Shown piece by piece: positions 30,800 to 41,001 of a DNA stretch of 64,000 nucleotides. The stretch is from Oerskovia turbata (lineage in GTDB: Bacteria > Actinomycetota > Actinomycetes > Actinomycetales > Cellulomonadaceae), in the NCBI RefSeq assembly GCF_000718325.1, contig NZ_JOFV01000004.1, positions 184,240 to 248,239 on the forward strand, read 5' to 3'. The stretch's first letter is position 1, and each line of letters starts with the position of its first letter. The notes under the pieces were generated by a model. The model did not search any database. It was not told where the DNA came from and was given only the letters and a program-made list of their open reading frames with translations. A program made the translations under genes and the position numbers.

Positions 30800-33700
30800 G
30801 CCTGCACCTCCGTCGTCCCGGACACCGCGGCGTCGGAGGCTGCCTTGGTCACGAGGACCTGGCGCTCGTCGGTCGGCGACAGGTCGATCGTGACGCTCAT
30901 GGCGAGGGTCTCGCCCGCGATGAGCTCGCGGTGGTCCTCGACCGCGCCCTGCCAGGGGCCGGGCACGGAGAGCGACAGGTCGATCCGGTCGGAGACGTCG
31001 AGACCGGCGGCCTTGCGGGCGTCCTGGACCTCGCGCACGATGTCGCGCGCGTACCCCTCGGCCAGCAGCGCGTCGTTCAGCTCGAGGTCGAGGACCACGA
31101 ACCCACCCGTGGGCAGCACGGCCGCGGCGATCGACGGCGCCGACGGGTCGACCTCGTCGTGGCCCTGCTCGGCGAGCACCACGGTCGTCAGCTCGTACTC
31201 CGACCCGAGGAGGGGGACCTCGCCGTCGGGCGTCTCGACGACGACGAACCCGTCGTCGCCCACGCGCCACGCACCCGCCTTGGCGGCCTTGATGACCGCC
31301 TGGACGCCGCGGCCCAGGCGCGGACCGGCGGCCCGCGCGTTGACCGTGAGCTTCTGCGAGACGCCGAACTCGTCGGCCGCACCGGACTCGAGGTCGAGGA
31401 AGCGCACGGACTTGACGTTGAGCTCACGGGCCAGCAGGTCGGCGTAGGGCGCGAGCGCGGCCGGGTCCTCGGTCACGACCGTCAGCGTGCTCAGGGGCTG
31501 GCGCACGCGCAGCGAGTGCGCCTTGCGCAGACCGAGCGAGAGGGAGGCCACCGACCGGACGAGGTCCATCGAGGAGACGAGCGCGTCGTCGGCGACCAGG
31601 ACGCCCGCGAGCGAGTCGGCGGAGGTCTCGGCGGGCCCCTGCGCCGCCACGCTCGGCCAGTCCGTCAGGTGCACGCTGCGCCCGCCCGTGAGCCCACGCC
31701 AGACCTCCTCCGCGAGCAGAGGGGCGAGCGGCGCCATGACGCGCGTGAGGACCTCGAGAGCCGTCCACAGCGTGTCGAACGCGTCCGCGTCCTCGTCCCA
31801 GAAGCGGTCGCGCTGCGTGCGGACGTACCAGTTGGTCAGCACGTCGAGGTGCTCGCGGACCGCCTCGCACGCCCCCGCGATGTCGTACGTGTCGAGCTGG
31901 GTCGTCACGGTCTCGACCAGGTCGTGCGTGCGGGCCAGCAGGTAGCGGTCGAGGGCCGGGAGGTCCGCGACGCGCTCGGGGGCGACGCGCTGCGCGGTGT
32001 ACCCCGCGCCGTCGGCGGCGTTGTTCGAGTAGAGCGTGAAGAAGTAGTACGTGCTCCACAGCGGCAGCAGCACCTGGCGCACCGAGTCGCGGATGCCCTC
32101 CTCGGTGACGATGAGGTTCCCGCCGCGCAGGATGGGCGAGCTCATGAGGAACCATCGCATCGCGTCGGAGCCGTCGCGGTCCAGGACCTCGGAGACGTCC
32201 GGGTAGTTGCGCAGCGACTTGCTCATCTTGCGGCCGTCGGAGCCGAGCACGATCCCGTGCGAGACGGCCGAGCGGAACGCCGGGCGGTCGAACAGGGCCG
32301 TGGCCAGGACGTGCAGCGTGTAGAACCAGCCGCGGGTCTGGCCGATGTACTCGACGATGAAGTCGCCCGGGTAGTGGTGCTCGAACCAGTCGGCGTTCTC
32401 GAACGGGTAGTGCACCTGCGCGAACGGCATGGAGCCCGAGTCGAACCACACGTCCAGGACGTCGGGGATGCGGCGCATGACGGACTTCCCGGTCGGGTCG
32501 TCCGGGTTGGGGCGCGTCAGGTCGTCGATGAAGGGGCGGTGCAGGTCCGTGACGGGCACGCCGAAGTCCGCCTCGAGCTCGGCGATCGAGCCGTAGACGT
32601 CGATGCGCGGGTGGTTCGCGTCGTCCGAGACCCACACGGGGATGGGCGTTCCCCAGTAGCGGTTGCGCGAGATCGACCAGTCGCGCGCGCCCGCGAGCCA
32701 CTTGCCGAACTGGCCGTCGCGGATGTGCTCGGGCGTCCAGGTGATGTCCTGGTTGAGCTCGACCATGCGGTCGCGGAACTCGGTCACGCGCACGAACCAG
32801 CTCGAGACCGCCTTGTAGATCAGGGGGTTCCGGCAGCGCCAGCAGTGCGGGTAGGAGTGCTGGTAGGTCTCGTGGCGCAGCACGACGGCGCGCGAGGCGG
32901 CCTCGACGCGTGCGAGCGGGCCGGTGCCCTCCTTGAGGTCCTTGATGACCTTGGGGTTGGCGTCGAAGACCTGCTCGCCCGCGTAGTCGGGGACCGCGTT
33001 GGTGAATCGCCCCCGGGCGTCGACGGGCACGACGGGCACGATCCCCGCGGCGTCGCACACGGCCATGTCGTCCTCGCCGAAGGCGGGGGCCAGGTGGACG
33101 ATGCCCGTGCCGTCCTCGGTCGTCACGAAGTCGGCCACGAGCACCTGGTGGGCGTTGGGCCAGCCCGCCGCCGAGCGGTCCGTGAAGTAGTCGAAGGCCG
33201 GGGTGTAGCGCAGGCCCGCGAGGTCGGCGCCCTTGACCGTCGCCAGGACCTCCGCGTCCTCGCCGAGCTCCTTGACGTAGGCGCCCAGCCGGGCGGCCGC
33301 GAGCACGACCGTGTCGCCCGCCACGGCCGAGTCGGCACCGGCGCGCACCACGACGTAGTCCACGTCCGGCCCGACGGCGACCGCCAGGTTCGAGGGCAGC
33401 GTCCAGGGGGTCGTGGTCCACACGAGGACGAGGGCACCGGCTGCGGCTGCGGCGACGCCGTCCGTGACGTCGGCGGAGAGCCGGAACCCGACCGTGAGCG
33501 CCGGGTCCTGGCGCGACTGGTACACGTCGTCGTCCATGCGCAGCTCGTGGTTCGACAGCGGCGTCTCGTCACGCCAGCAGTACGGCAGCACGCGGTAGCC
33601 CTCGTACGCGAGCCCCTTGTCGTACAGGCGCTTGAACGCCCAGATGACCGACTCCATGAAGGTGATGTCGAGCGTCTTGTAGTCGTTCGCGAAGTCGACC

Positions 33701-34179
33701 CAGCGCGCCTGGCGCGTCACGTACTCCTTCCACTCGTCCGTGTACTTGAGCACGGACTCCCGGCAGGCCTCGTTGAACGCGGCGATGCCCATGGCCTCGA
33801 TCTGGGACTTGTCGGTGATGCCCAGCACGCGCTCGGCCTCGAGCTCGGCCGGAAGGCCGTGCGTGTCCCAGCCGAAGCGGCGCTCGACGCGCTTGCCCCG
33901 CATGGTCATGTAGCGCGGCACGACGTCCTTGGCGTAGCCCGTCAGGAGGTGGCCGTAGTGCGGCAGGCCGTTCGCGAACGGAGGGCCGTCGTAGAAGACG
34001 AACTCGTTGTCGCCGTCCTGGCCCGCCTCGCGGTGCTCGATCGACGCACGGAACGTGTCGTCCTGGGACCAGTACGACAGCACGCCACGCTCGAGCGCGG
34101 GCAGGTTCGGGCTGGCGGGGATCTGGTGGCCCTGACCGTCAGGGGCGGTGTCGTCGGTGCGGTGCAGAGGGTAGGCCAT
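30796..34179 (-). CDS. ileS: Isoleucine-tRNA ligase
   Basis: This 1127-residue class I synthetase charges tRNA-Ile. The HIGH motif is HYGH at 74-77 (after [10 protein letters not shown]), and KMSKS is at 651-655. The CP1 editing domain lies between, and a long C-terminal anticodon-binding region follows. Length and motif context suit the eukaryote-like type 2 IleRS, whose members are often less sensitive to mupirocin than E. coli-type enzymes (family knowledge; not tested here). It is preceded by a T-box leader and followed by folC with a 4-base overlap. Confidence 0.96.
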   Translation of the reverse strand: MAYPLHRTDDTAPDGQGHQIPASPNLPALERGVLSYWSQDDTFRASIEHREAGQDGDNEFVFYDGPPFANGLPHYGHLLTGYAKDVVPRYMTMRGKRVERRFGWDTHGLPAELEAERVLGITDKSQIEAMGIAAFNEACRESVLKYTDEWKEYVTRQARWVDFANDYKTLDITFMESVIWAFKRLYDKGLAYEGYRVLPYCWRDETPLSNHELRMDDDVYQSRQDPALTVGFRLSADVTDGVAAAAAGALVLVWTTTPWTLPSNLAVAVGPDVDYVVVRAGADSAVAGDTVVLAAARLGAYVKELGEDAEVLATVKGADLAGLRYTPAFDYFTDRSAAGWPNAHQVLVADFVTTEDGTGIVHLAPAFGEDDMAVCDAAGIVPVVPVDARGRFTNAVPDYAGEQVFDANPKVIKDLKEGTGPLARVEAASRAVVLRHETYQHSYPHCWRCRNPLIYKAVSSWFVRVTEFRDRMVELNQDITWTPEHIRDGQFGKWLAGARDWSISRNRYWGTPIPVWVSDDANHPRIDVYGSIAELEADFGVPVTDLHRPFIDDLTRPNPDDPTGKSVMRRIPDVLDVWFDSGSMPFAQVHYPFENADWFEHHYPGDFIVEYIGQTRGWFYTLHVLATALFDRPAFRSAVSHGIVLGSDGRKMSKSLRNYPDVSEVLDRDGSDAMRWFLMSSPILRGGNLIVTEEGIRDSVRQVLLPLWSTYYFFTLYSNNAADGAGYTAQRVAPERVADLPALDRYLLARTHDLVETVTTQLDTYDIAGACEAVREHLDVLTNWYVRTQRDRFWDEDADAFDTLWTALEVLTRVMAPLAPLLAEEVWRGLTGGRSVHLTDWPSVAAQGPAETSADSLAGVLVADDALVSSMDLVRSVASLSLGLRKAHSLRVRQPLSTLTVVTEDPAALAPYADLLARELNVKSVRFLDLESGAADEFGVSQKLTVNARAAGPRLGRGVQAVIKAAKAGAWRVGDDGFVVVETPDGEVPLLGSEYELTTVVLAEQGHDEVDPSAPSIAAAVLPTGGFVVLDLELNDALLAEGYARDIVREVQDARKAAGLDVSDRIDLSLSVPGPWQGAVEDHRELIAGETLAMSVTIDLSPTDERQVLVTKAASDAAVSGTTEVQA

Positions 34180-34199
34180 GGCTCAGTGGCTCCATCGTG

Positions 34200-34440
34200 A
34201 GTGGCAGGCGGTGGTCCGGGACGTGCTCGTGCGAGGACGACCACCCTTCCCTGGTTCCCGAGGGAGAAGGCGAGCCGCGGTACCACCCCGCTTGCCGTCG
34301 TCGGGCACCGTGAGCACCCGAGCGGCGACCGCTCGACACGGCTGTGACGGGCCTACCCGTCCGGTTCTACTGGGGTCCCGCGCGGCGGGACCTGTTCTTC
34401 CGGAGGCTCACCGGTGATGGCCGGGTCGATGCCTGTGGCC
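34200..34440 (-). promoter_or_regulatory. T-box riboswitch of ileS (isoleucine)
   Basis: Read on the minus strand, the leader has a short Stem I whose specifier loop shows the isoleucine codon ATC (34416-34418) before GGTGAGCCTCCGGAAGAAC, a conserved T-box stretch. An AGTAGAACC-type element follows, and the T-box TGGTACCGCGG lies at about 34276-34286. TGGT suits pairing with the ACCA end of uncharged tRNA-Ile. No T-tract follows, and actinobacterial ileS T-boxes usually act on translation, so it likely exposes the ileS ribosome binding site (GGAG near 34190) when tRNA-Ile is uncharged. Confidence 0.88.
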
Positions 34441-34442
34441 CC

Positions 34443-34448
34443 ATGATA
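34443..34448 (-). promoter_or_regulatory. Candidate -10 box of the ileS leader
   Basis: TATCAT on the minus strand lies just upstream of the first T-box stem and would start transcription near 34436. The -35 region is not convincing. Confidence 0.4.
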
Positions 34449-34704
34449 ACGCGCCGCCCGACGAGCGCGCCGAGGCCGGTCGGCCCGCGAAGGGGCTCCC
34501 GGGCAACGCGCGTGGTCCGACACCCCAGGTGCCAGGCGCGTCTTCGGCACCGGACCGGTCGTACGCGGGGCGGGGGCGGGCCGCCGAGCTTTCGGGGGAC
34601 TTCCCCCTGTCGCCGGGGTCGCGCGGGACGGGACGCTGGAGGCGAAGGGCGACGGCACGCTCGCCCGTCCTCCTGCCCCACCCCGACCCGAGAACGAGGC
34701 GACG
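34449..34704. other. Divergent intergenic region ileS / DUF2306 gene
   Basis: These 256 bases contain the upstream promoter parts of the ileS leader (minus) and of the DUF2306 gene (plus). Overlapping open frames have no ribosome binding site or family similarity. I see no further RNA or repeat in it. Confidence 0.4.
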
Positions 34705-35529
34705 ATGCCCACTCCCTCCGAGGCGACGTCCTCCACCACCGCCACCACCACAGCGACGGGCCGCCCGAGCACCCCCCGTCCCGACCGTCCCCCGCACCCG
34801 GCCGATCCCGAGCGACCAGCCGGACGCACCCGTCGCTTCCGGCCGGGCCTCGTCTGGGTCGCGCTCAGCTCGATCGCGATGGCCGCGGTCCTGCTCACCT
34901 CCTACACGGGCGCGACGCTCGACGAGCTCGCACAGGACGACAAGGGCCTCGCGTCGACGTTCGCGAACCGCCCGCCCGCGATCCAGCTCGCGTTCTACCT
35001 GCACATCGCGTTCGCCGGGATCGCGCTCCTGGTGGGCCCGCTGCAGTTCGTCTCCCGCTGGCGCCGCCGCGCCCCGCGCCTGCACCGCGTGCTGGGCAGG
35101 GTCTACCTGGTCGGGGTCGGCGTGGGTGCGCTCACCGGCCTCGTCATCTCGACCGCGAGCTCGGTGGCCTTCCTCGGCTTCTTCGGGTTCGGGACGCTCG
35201 CGGCGCTGTGGGCGTGGACGGGCTGGAAGGCCTACCGCGCGATCCGTGCGGGGCGCGTCGCCGAGCACCAGGCGTGGATGATCCGCTGCTTCGCCCTCAC
35301 CTACGCCGCCGTGACGCTGCGCCTGTGGATCGGGGTCCTCATGGTCGTCCAGGTGCCGTTCGCGGGCCCCGACGCCGACCCGGGAGTGCTGTTCGAGACC
35401 GCGTACGCGCCCGTCGCGTTCCTGTGCTGGCTGCCGAACATCGTGCTCGCCGAGTGGCTGATCGCGCGGCGGAACCTGCCCGGGCTGCGCATGAGCGCAG
35501 GTACGGTCGGTGCACGCGCCGCGGCCTGA
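34705..35529 (+). CDS. DUF2306 domain-containing membrane protein
   Basis: This 274-residue protein has a Thr/Pro-rich cytoplasmic start (residues 1-45) and about seven hydrophobic segments. Features of DUF2306 are LAFYLHIAFAGIALLVGPLQF followed by RLHRVLGRVYLVGVGVGALTG and EHQAWMIRCFALTYAAVTLR. Conserved histidines (LH, EHQ) within membrane segments suggest a haem- or quinone-related role, but none is proven for the family. It stands alone; the next gene is convergent only 5 bases after its stop. Confidence 0.82.
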   Translation: MPTPSEATSSTTATTTATGRPSTPRPDRPPHPADPERPAGRTRRFRPGLVWVALSSIAMAAVLLTSYTGATLDELAQDDKGLASTFANRPPAIQLAFYLHIAFAGIALLVGPLQFVSRWRRRAPRLHRVLGRVYLVGVGVGALTGLVISTASSVAFLGFFGFGTLAALWAWTGWKAYRAIRAGRVAEHQAWMIRCFALTYAAVTLRLWIGVLMVVQVPFAGPDADPGVLFETAYAPVAFLCWLPNIVLAEWLIARRNLPGLRMSAGTVGARAAA

Positions 35530-35534
35530 GGCGC

Positions 35535-35771
35535 CTACCTGCTCCGCGAGGAGTCCCGGCGCCGTGCCCGGTAGGTGTCGATGTCGCGCGCGACGAGCCA
35601 CTCGATGGTGAGCGGGCTGCCCGGGCCGGGCTGCGCCGTCGGGCCGGGGGACGCCGACGGCGCGACGACGCGCGAGGCCGCGGCGAACCACGGGTCCTGG
35701 GCGACGAGGCGGCCGAGGGGGTCGACGTCCCCGGTCACGGCGAACGGGTGGGCGATCAGAGCGAGGTTCAT
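35535..35771 (-). CDS. Small hypothetical protein
   Basis: The predicted 78-residue product begins MNLALIAHPFAVTGDVDPLGRLVAQDPWF and ends in a basic Arg/Ser-rich tail. No family recognised. An AGGA ribosome binding site lies about 8 bases upstream. A proline/serine-rich middle suggests a short soluble protein. It is convergent with the DUF2306 gene. It may be real because start, spacing and codon use fit, but evidence is thin. Confidence 0.42.
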   Translation of the reverse strand: MNLALIAHPFAVTGDVDPLGRLVAQDPWFAAASRVVAPSASPGPTAQPGPGSPLTIEWLVARDIDTYRARRRDSSRSR

Positions 35772-36062
35772 GGGAGGTCCTGGAGTCGAGGCGGGTGCTC
35801 ACGAGGGCAGACCGACCAGTCCCGGAGAACTGATCGGTGACCATCACGCCCTCTCTTCAGAGGGAGGGGCGTGGCACTGCTCGCTGACACCAGGTCGCGC
35901 GCTGCTGGAGCGTCAGCGAGCCCTCAACAACAGCTCGACGCGCGGACCGCCCACGGGCGCACCAGGAGCACTCGGGTGCTCAGGGGGTGCGCGGCGGGGA
36001 TCACGGGCGTCATCATGCCAGCCGGGCTGCGGCCCGACAAGCGGGTCTCGGCCCGGGCGAGA
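35772..36062. other. Intergenic region with inverted repeats
   Basis: The 291 bases between a short hypothetical gene and the SDR gene hold a perfect 10-bp inverted repeat (35879-35888 with 35912-35921, 23-base spacing) and a two-part hairpin (listed separately). No coding sequence is supported. Confidence 0.5.
35957..35992 (-). terminator. Two-part hairpin after the SDR gene
   Basis: Outer arms of 7 bp (35957-35963 with 35986-35992) enclose inner arms of 6 bp (35966-35971 with 35976-35981) around a 4-base loop, about 70 bases after the SDR stop. This looks like an intrinsic terminator. Confidence 0.6.
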
Positions 36063-36881
36063 TCACCTGTCCGTGCGCGTCACGAGCGGACCGCGCGCCA
36101 GCAGCGTCGTCGACGACTGCGCGACGGGACGCAGCACGAGCGTGTCGATCGCGACGTGCTGGGGCCGTGTCACGGCGAACGTCACGACGTCGGCCACGTC
36201 GTCGGCGGTCAGCGGCGCCTCGACGCCGTCGTAGACCGCGTCGGCCCGGGCCTGGTCGCCGTCGAACCGGGTCAGGGAGAACCCCTCGGTGCGCACCATG
36301 CCCGGCGCGATCTCCAGGACCCGGATCGGTTCACCGTTGAGCTCGAGCCGCAGGGTCTCGGCGACCGCGGCCTGGGCGTGCTTGGTCGCGACGTAGCCGG
36401 ACCCGCCGGCGTACGCGTCGTGCCCCGCGGTCGACGTCAGCACGAGGACCGTCCCGAAGCCCGCGCGACGGATCGCGGGCAGGAACGCCTTGGTCACGCG
36501 TACGGTGCCCAGCACGTTCGTCTCGAACATCGCGCGCCAACGGTCCAGGTCGCTCGCGTCGATCGGGTCCGTGCCGCTCGCGAAGCCCGCGATGTTGAGC
36601 ACCGCGTGGACCGGGCCGCGGGCCTCGGCCTCGCGCACGAGGTGTGCGACGTCGTCGTCGCTCGTGACGTCCCCGACCACGGGGTGGGCGCCCGTCTCGA
36701 CAGCGAGAGCGTCGAGCAGGGCCGCGCGGCGCGCGAACGCGACGACGTCCCACCCTGCGGCACGCAGGTGGCGCACCGTCGCCGCACCGATGCCCGACGA
36801 GGCGCCGGTCACGACCGCGCGCAACCGTTCGGTCCCGGTGGCCGACGAGGTGGACAAGGGCGTGGTCTGCGAGGTCGTCAC
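36063..36881 (-). CDS. SDR family NAD(P)-dependent oxidoreductase
   Basis: This 272-residue classical short-chain dehydrogenase has the cofactor motif VTGASSGIG (24-32), NIAG at 96-99, and the catalytic Ser150 region with Y163-x3-K167 (SGYVATKH). The substrate is unknown; closest types are general ketoreductases. The GTG at 36881 is chosen because the 10 residues before it in the longer frame lack a ribosome binding site, while CAAGG precedes the GTG. It lies alone, downstream of the molybdopterin enzyme gene on the same strand. Confidence 0.87.
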   Translation of the reverse strand: MTTSQTTPLSTSSATGTERLRAVVTGASSGIGAATVRHLRAAGWDVVAFARRAALLDALAVETGAHPVVGDVTSDDDVAHLVREAEARGPVHAVLNIAGFASGTDPIDASDLDRWRAMFETNVLGTVRVTKAFLPAIRRAGFGTVLVLTSTAGHDAYAGGSGYVATKHAQAAVAETLRLELNGEPIRVLEIAPGMVRTEGFSLTRFDGDQARADAVYDGVEAPLTADDVADVVTFAVTRPQHVAIDTLVLRPVAQSSTTLLARGPLVTRTDR

Positions 36882-36954
36882 GTGACTACCTTGCCACGCC
36901 TCGCGTTGCATCCGACCCCGCCCCGGTGGTCGCTCGCCTCCTGGTCGGCTCCGC

Positions 36955-38619
36955 TCAGGTCACGGTCACGCCGATCGAGTAGATGCCGCTCGACCCGTCC
37001 GGCGCGGGCGGCGCCTTGACGGACGTCTGGACGGTCCCGTCCGCGGCGGTCGCTCGCACCGCGAGGTCGTGGCTACCCTTCTCGGGCGAGGACCATCTCC
37101 AGGACCACTGCCGCCAGGTGTCGGCCGAGACCGTCTCCGCGAGCTCCGCCTGCTCCCACTCCCCCTCGTCGACCCGCACCTCGACGCCCGCGATCCCCGT
37201 GTGCTGCGACCAGGCAACGCCCGCGACCACCACGTCCCCGTCGGCCCCCGGGGTGACCGAGGCACCGGAGCCCGGCACGTCGATGCGCGAGGACATCTTG
37301 ATCGGCCCGCGCTGCGACCAGCCGCGCGTCGACCAGTACGCGACGTCGTCGGCGAAGCGCGTGACCTTGAGCTCGACGACCCACTTGGTCGCCGACACGT
37401 ACCCGTACAGCCCCGGCACGACCATGCGCACGGGGAAGCCGTGCGCGAGCGGCAGCGGCTCGCCGTTCATGCCGACCGCGAGCAGCGACTCCCGGCCGGG
37501 GTCCGTCAGCACGTCGAGCGGCGTGCTCGCAGTCCAGCCGTCGGCGCTGCGCGAGAGGACCATGTCGGCGTCGGCGTGCGGCCTGGCCCTCGCGAGCAGG
37601 TCGCGCAGCGGGTACCCGAGCCACACCGCGTTGCCGACGAGGTCCCCACCTACCTGGTTGGACACGCACGTCAGGGTCGTCGCGTGCTCGACGAGGGGCA
37701 GCGCGAGCAGCTCGTCGTACGAGATCTCGACCTCCTCCTCGACGAGCCCGACGACGCGCAGCCGCCAGTCGTCGGGGTTCACCTCGGGCACGCGCAGGGC
37801 CGTGTCGATGCGGTAGAACTCGTCGTTGGGCGTCACGTACGGCGTGAGGCCGGGCACGTCGAGGCTCGCACCCGCAGGCACGACGACGGCCGGGCCGACC
37901 GGCGCCGGGAGGCGGATCGCGTCCCGCACCGCGGTCAGTGCCCGCGACCCCGCCGACAGCACGCGCGAGACGCCGCCGACCACGAGCGCGGTCGCCGCGG
38001 TCAGGCCCGCGAAGACCAGGAAGGACCGGCGGTCGAGCGCCGCGCGCCGATGCGCCGCGGTGAGCGGGGTCTCGGGCTCGCCGCCGGGTGCGCTCGAGAC
38101 CGCGAGCGCCGAGCCTCGCCACGCTCGCAGGCGCGCCGCTCCCGTCCGCAGGAGCATGATCCCGACGCCGACCCCGACGACGGTCGGCAGGGCCCACAGG
38201 GGCGTCGCGTCGGGTCGGGTGACGGCCGCCAGGACCCCCACGGCACCGACCACGACGAGCAGGACGGTCCCCCACGGCGGTCGCCGCGTCTCGAGGATCC
38301 CCGCCGCGACGGCCGCGACCGCCAGCACGACGACGATCCCGAGGAGGAGCACGGTCTTGTCCGCGGTCCCGAACGTCTCGACCGCGAAGTCCTTGAGCCA
38401 CGGCGGGACCCGGTCGACGACCCCGGCGCCCACGACGAGCACGGGGCTCGACCCTGACCCCACGACGAGCGCGACGACCTCGGCCACGGCGAACGCCCCG
38501 AGCGCCGAGGCGATCCCCAGCAGCGGCGCCCACAGGCGCGTCGGGTCGGTACGCCCGCCCCGCCCCCGGGACGCGCGACCGGACGTGCCGGGAGAGGCGG
38601 GCTCCGCCGTCGGGCTCAT
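36955..38619 (-). CDS. Membrane-anchored molybdopterin-dependent oxidoreductase (sulfite oxidase-like)
   Basis: The product has 554 residues. The N-terminal 200 contain four to five membrane helices and a second hydrophobic segment near 195-215 after RRAALDRRSFLVFAG, which resembles a Tat-like basic start within the chain. Residues 240-430 are an oxidoreductase molybdopterin-binding domain with the Mo-ligand Cys318 in TLTCVSNQVGGDLVG. A Mo-co dimerisation (Ig-like) domain ends the protein (PIKMSSRIDVPG onward). The catalytic domain is likely outside the membrane. Substrate unknown; family includes sulfite oxidase and YedY. No moa/mog genes adjoin. Confidence 0.87.
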   Translation of the reverse strand: MSPTAEPASPGTSGRASRGRGGRTDPTRLWAPLLGIASALGAFAVAEVVALVVGSGSSPVLVVGAGVVDRVPPWLKDFAVETFGTADKTVLLLGIVVVLAVAAVAAGILETRRPPWGTVLLVVVGAVGVLAAVTRPDATPLWALPTVVGVGVGIMLLRTGAARLRAWRGSALAVSSAPGGEPETPLTAAHRRAALDRRSFLVFAGLTAATALVVGGVSRVLSAGSRALTAVRDAIRLPAPVGPAVVVPAGASLDVPGLTPYVTPNDEFYRIDTALRVPEVNPDDWRLRVVGLVEEEVEISYDELLALPLVEHATTLTCVSNQVGGDLVGNAVWLGYPLRDLLARARPHADADMVLSRSADGWTASTPLDVLTDPGRESLLAVGMNGEPLPLAHGFPVRMVVPGLYGYVSATKWVVELKVTRFADDVAYWSTRGWSQRGPIKMSSRIDVPGSGASVTPGADGDVVVAGVAWSQHTGIAGVEVRVDEGEWEQAELAETVSADTWRQWSWRWSSPEKGSHDLAVRATAADGTVQTSVKAPPAPDGSSGIYSIGVTVT

Positions 38620-38825
38620 GTGAACACTGTAGGACCGCCCGGAGAAAGCGGGTGGGCGGCTCGACCTACTAGGCTGGGACACGGATCGCGAGCCGCGCTT
38701 GGCTCGCCGCAGCGGCCCGTGCTTGGACCGCGGATCCTCGTCGCGGATTGTGGCGCCCTCCCCTCTCGCTTCTCGCCGCGCCGCCGTGTCCTGCACCGGC
38801 AGGCGACCTCCCGACCTGGAGTACC
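38620..38825. other. Divergent promoter region, oxidoreductase / ABC importer
   Basis: These 206 bases separate the divergent molybdoenzyme and importer genes. I looked for a cobalamin riboswitch because of the BtuCDF-like genes and found no recognisable B12 box. A GGAG ribosome binding site precedes the importer GTG start. Confidence 0.4.
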
Positions 38826-39899
38826 GTGCCCACGCTGCGCCCCGTCCGACCGTCCGCCCGACCCTCCCGCCGCGCGCTGCGCGCAGGCCCGACGGCGGCG
38901 CTCGTCCTCGTCTCCTCGCTCGCCCTCGCGGGGTGCGCGGGCGGTCAGGAGCTCGCGTCCGGCGAGCCGAGCGAGGGCCCGTCCGGTGCGGCGGAGGCCT
39001 CGTCCACCACCTACCCGCTGACGCTCGACAACTGCGGCTTCGACGTCACGTTCGACGCGGCCCCGCGCCAGGTCGTGACGATCAAGTCGAGCACGACCGA
39101 GATGATGCTCGCGCTCGGGCTGGGCGACCGGCTCGTGGGGACCGCGTTCCCCGACGGTCCCGTCGCGGAGCAGTGGGCCGGCGCCGCGACCGACCTCCCG
39201 GCCGTCGCGACGCCGCTCTCCGACAAGGTCCCGGGTGCCGAGGCCGTGCTGACGCTCGCACCGGACCTCGTGTACGCGGGCTGGGAGTCGAACCTCACGG
39301 CCGAGGGCGCGGGCGACCGTACGACCCTCCAACAGCTCGGCGTCCAGACCTACGTCTCGCCCTCGGCCTGCAAGGCCGAGGCGTACAAGCCGAACCCCCT
39401 GACGTTCGACGACGTGTTCGCCGAGATCACCGCGGCGGGAGAGATCTTCGACGTCGCCGGGACGGCGCAGGACCTCGTCGCGGCCCAGCGCGCCGAGCTC
39501 GACGCGGTGGAGGCCGACGACCGCGGGCTCACGGCCCTGTGGTACTCCTCGGGCTCGGACGTCCCGTACGTCGGGGCCGGGATCGGCGCCCCGCAGATGA
39601 TCATGGACGCCGTCGGTCTCGAGAACATCGCCGCCTCGGTCCAGGATACGTGGACGCCGTTCTCGTTCGAGGAGATCATCGCCGCCGACCCTGACGTGAT
39701 CGTGCTCGTCGACTCCGCGTGGAACACGGCGCAGTCGAAGATCGACGCGCTCCAGGCCAACCCCGCGACCGCCCACCTCACGGCCGTGCAGGGCGACCGC
39801 TTCCTGACCGTGCCGTTCCCCGCGACCGAGGCGGGCGTCCGCAACGTCGACGCCGTCAAGGACCTCGGCGCGCAGCTCGCGGCGATCACCGTCCCCTGA
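38826..39899 (+). CDS. ABC transporter substrate-binding lipoprotein (proposed F420-0 binding)
   Basis: This 357-residue class III binding protein (PF01497 fold) has a lipoprotein signal with LALAGC and lipidated Cys37. The mature part opens YPLTLDNCGFDVTFDAAP and contains VVTIKSSTTEMMLALGLGDRLVGTAFPDG. These segments resemble the actinobacterial family proposed to bind coenzyme F420-0 (TIGR03868), rather than ferri-siderophore or B12 proteins, as far as I can judge by eye. GTG at 38826 has GGAG upstream; an upstream ATG at 38748 would add 26 unlikely residues. It is followed by the permease after 10 bases. Confidence 0.75.
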   Translation: MPTLRPVRPSARPSRRALRAGPTAALVLVSSLALAGCAGGQELASGEPSEGPSGAAEASSTTYPLTLDNCGFDVTFDAAPRQVVTIKSSTTEMMLALGLGDRLVGTAFPDGPVAEQWAGAATDLPAVATPLSDKVPGAEAVLTLAPDLVYAGWESNLTAEGAGDRTTLQQLGVQTYVSPSACKAEAYKPNPLTFDDVFAEITAAGEIFDVAGTAQDLVAAQRAELDAVEADDRGLTALWYSSGSDVPYVGAGIGAPQMIMDAVGLENIAASVQDTWTPFSFEEIIAADPDVIVLVDSAWNTAQSKIDALQANPATAHLTAVQGDRFLTVPFPATEAGVRNVDAVKDLGAQLAAITVP

Positions 39900-39909
39900 G
39901 GAGCCCCCT

Positions 39910-41001
39910 GTGCGAACCGCCGTGCCCGTGAGGAGCGCCGAACCGTCGGCGACCCACGCACCCGTCGGGCCGCGGGCGGACCGTCGGCGAGCCACCCCGT
40001 GGTGGCTCGCCGGGGCGTCGGTCGCGCTCGTCGTGAGCGTCGTGGTCGCCGTGACGATCGGCCCCGCCGACCTCACGTGGAGCGACGTGTGGCGCTCGGT
40101 CGCGACGCACGTCGGGCTCGGCGGGCTGCTCGGCCTCGAACCGCTGCCGCTCCTGCAGGACGGCATGGTGTGGCAGCTGCGCCTGCCGCGCGTCCTGACC
40201 GCAGCGGCAGTGGGAGCCGGTCTCGCGATCTGCGGGGGCGTCATGCAGTCCCTCACGCGCAACCCGCTCGCCGACCCGTACCTGCTGGGACTCTCGTCGG
40301 GCGCGTCGCTCGGCGCGGTCCTGGTCCTGGTCCTCGGCGTGAGCGTCCTGCTGCCCGTCGCGGCGTTCGGCGGCGCGGTCCTGGCCCTCGTCGCGGCGCT
40401 CGCGCTCGCGGGGTCGCTCGGGGCCATCACCCCGACCCGCACCGTCCTCGCCGGCCTCGCGGTGAGCCAGCTCGCAGCCGCAGCGACGTCGTTCATCATC
40501 TTCTGGTCCGCGACCGGCGACTCCTACCGCGAGATCCTGTCCTGGCTCATGGGCTCGGTCGCGGGCGCCACGTGGACGTCCGTGGCGATCGCGGGCGGGG
40601 CCGTGCTGGTCCTCGGGACGCTGCTCGCGTCGACCGGGTCCGTGCTCGACGCGTTCACGTTCGGCGACACCGCGGCCGCAGGCCTCGGCATCGCGGTGAA
40701 CCGGACGCGCTGGCTGCTGCTCGTGGGGGTCGCGCTGCTCACGGGAGCCCTCGTGTCGGTGTCCGGGGCGATCGGGTTCGTCGGGCTGATCCTGCCGCAC
40801 GCCGTCCGGCTCCTGACCGGGGCGCGCCACCGCGTCCTGCTGCCGCTCGCGGCCCTGCTCGGCGGCTCGTTCCTGGTGTGGGCCGACACGCTGGCCCGCA
40901 CGATCTTCGCCCCGCGCGAGCTGCCTGTGGGCATCCTGACGGCGGCGATCGGCGCGCCCGTCTTCGCGATCATCCTGTGGCGAGGGAGGCGGGCGCTGTG
41001 A
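39910..41001 (+). CDS. ABC transporter permease, FecCD/BtuC family
   Basis: This 363-residue permease has about nine or ten membrane helices. Conserved family segments are QLRLPRVLTAAAVGAGLAICGGVMQ, NPLADPYLLGLSSGASLGAV and the coupling region GFVGLILPHAVRLLTGARHR. It forms a homodimer pore for a small cofactor or chelate. The GTG at 39910 follows the binding-protein stop by 10 bases and the ATPase start overlaps its stop by 4 bases, giving a compact three-gene importer proposed for F420-0 (TIGR03869 type). Confidence 0.88.
   Translation: MRTAVPVRSAEPSATHAPVGPRADRRRATPWWLAGASVALVVSVVVAVTIGPADLTWSDVWRSVATHVGLGGLLGLEPLPLLQDGMVWQLRLPRVLTAAAVGAGLAICGGVMQSLTRNPLADPYLLGLSSGASLGAVLVLVLGVSVLLPVAAFGGAVLALVAALALAGSLGAITPTRTVLAGLAVSQLAAAATSFIIFWSATGDSYREILSWLMGSVAGATWTSVAIAGGAVLVLGTLLASTGSVLDAFTFGDTAAAGLGIAVNRTRWLLLVGVALLTGALVSVSGAIGFVGLILPHAVRLLTGARHRVLLPLAALLGGSFLVWADTLARTIFAPRELPVGILTAAIGAPVFAIILWRGRRAL

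Noticed and set aside
30931..34200. 1089-codon open frame opposite ileS
   Set aside because: It is a mirror frame of a clear IleRS gene, with no ribosome binding site or domain.
38620..38825. Cobalamin riboswitch ahead of the BtuF-like gene
   Set aside because: No B12-box consensus or long-range pairing found by eye. A covariance-model search would settle it.
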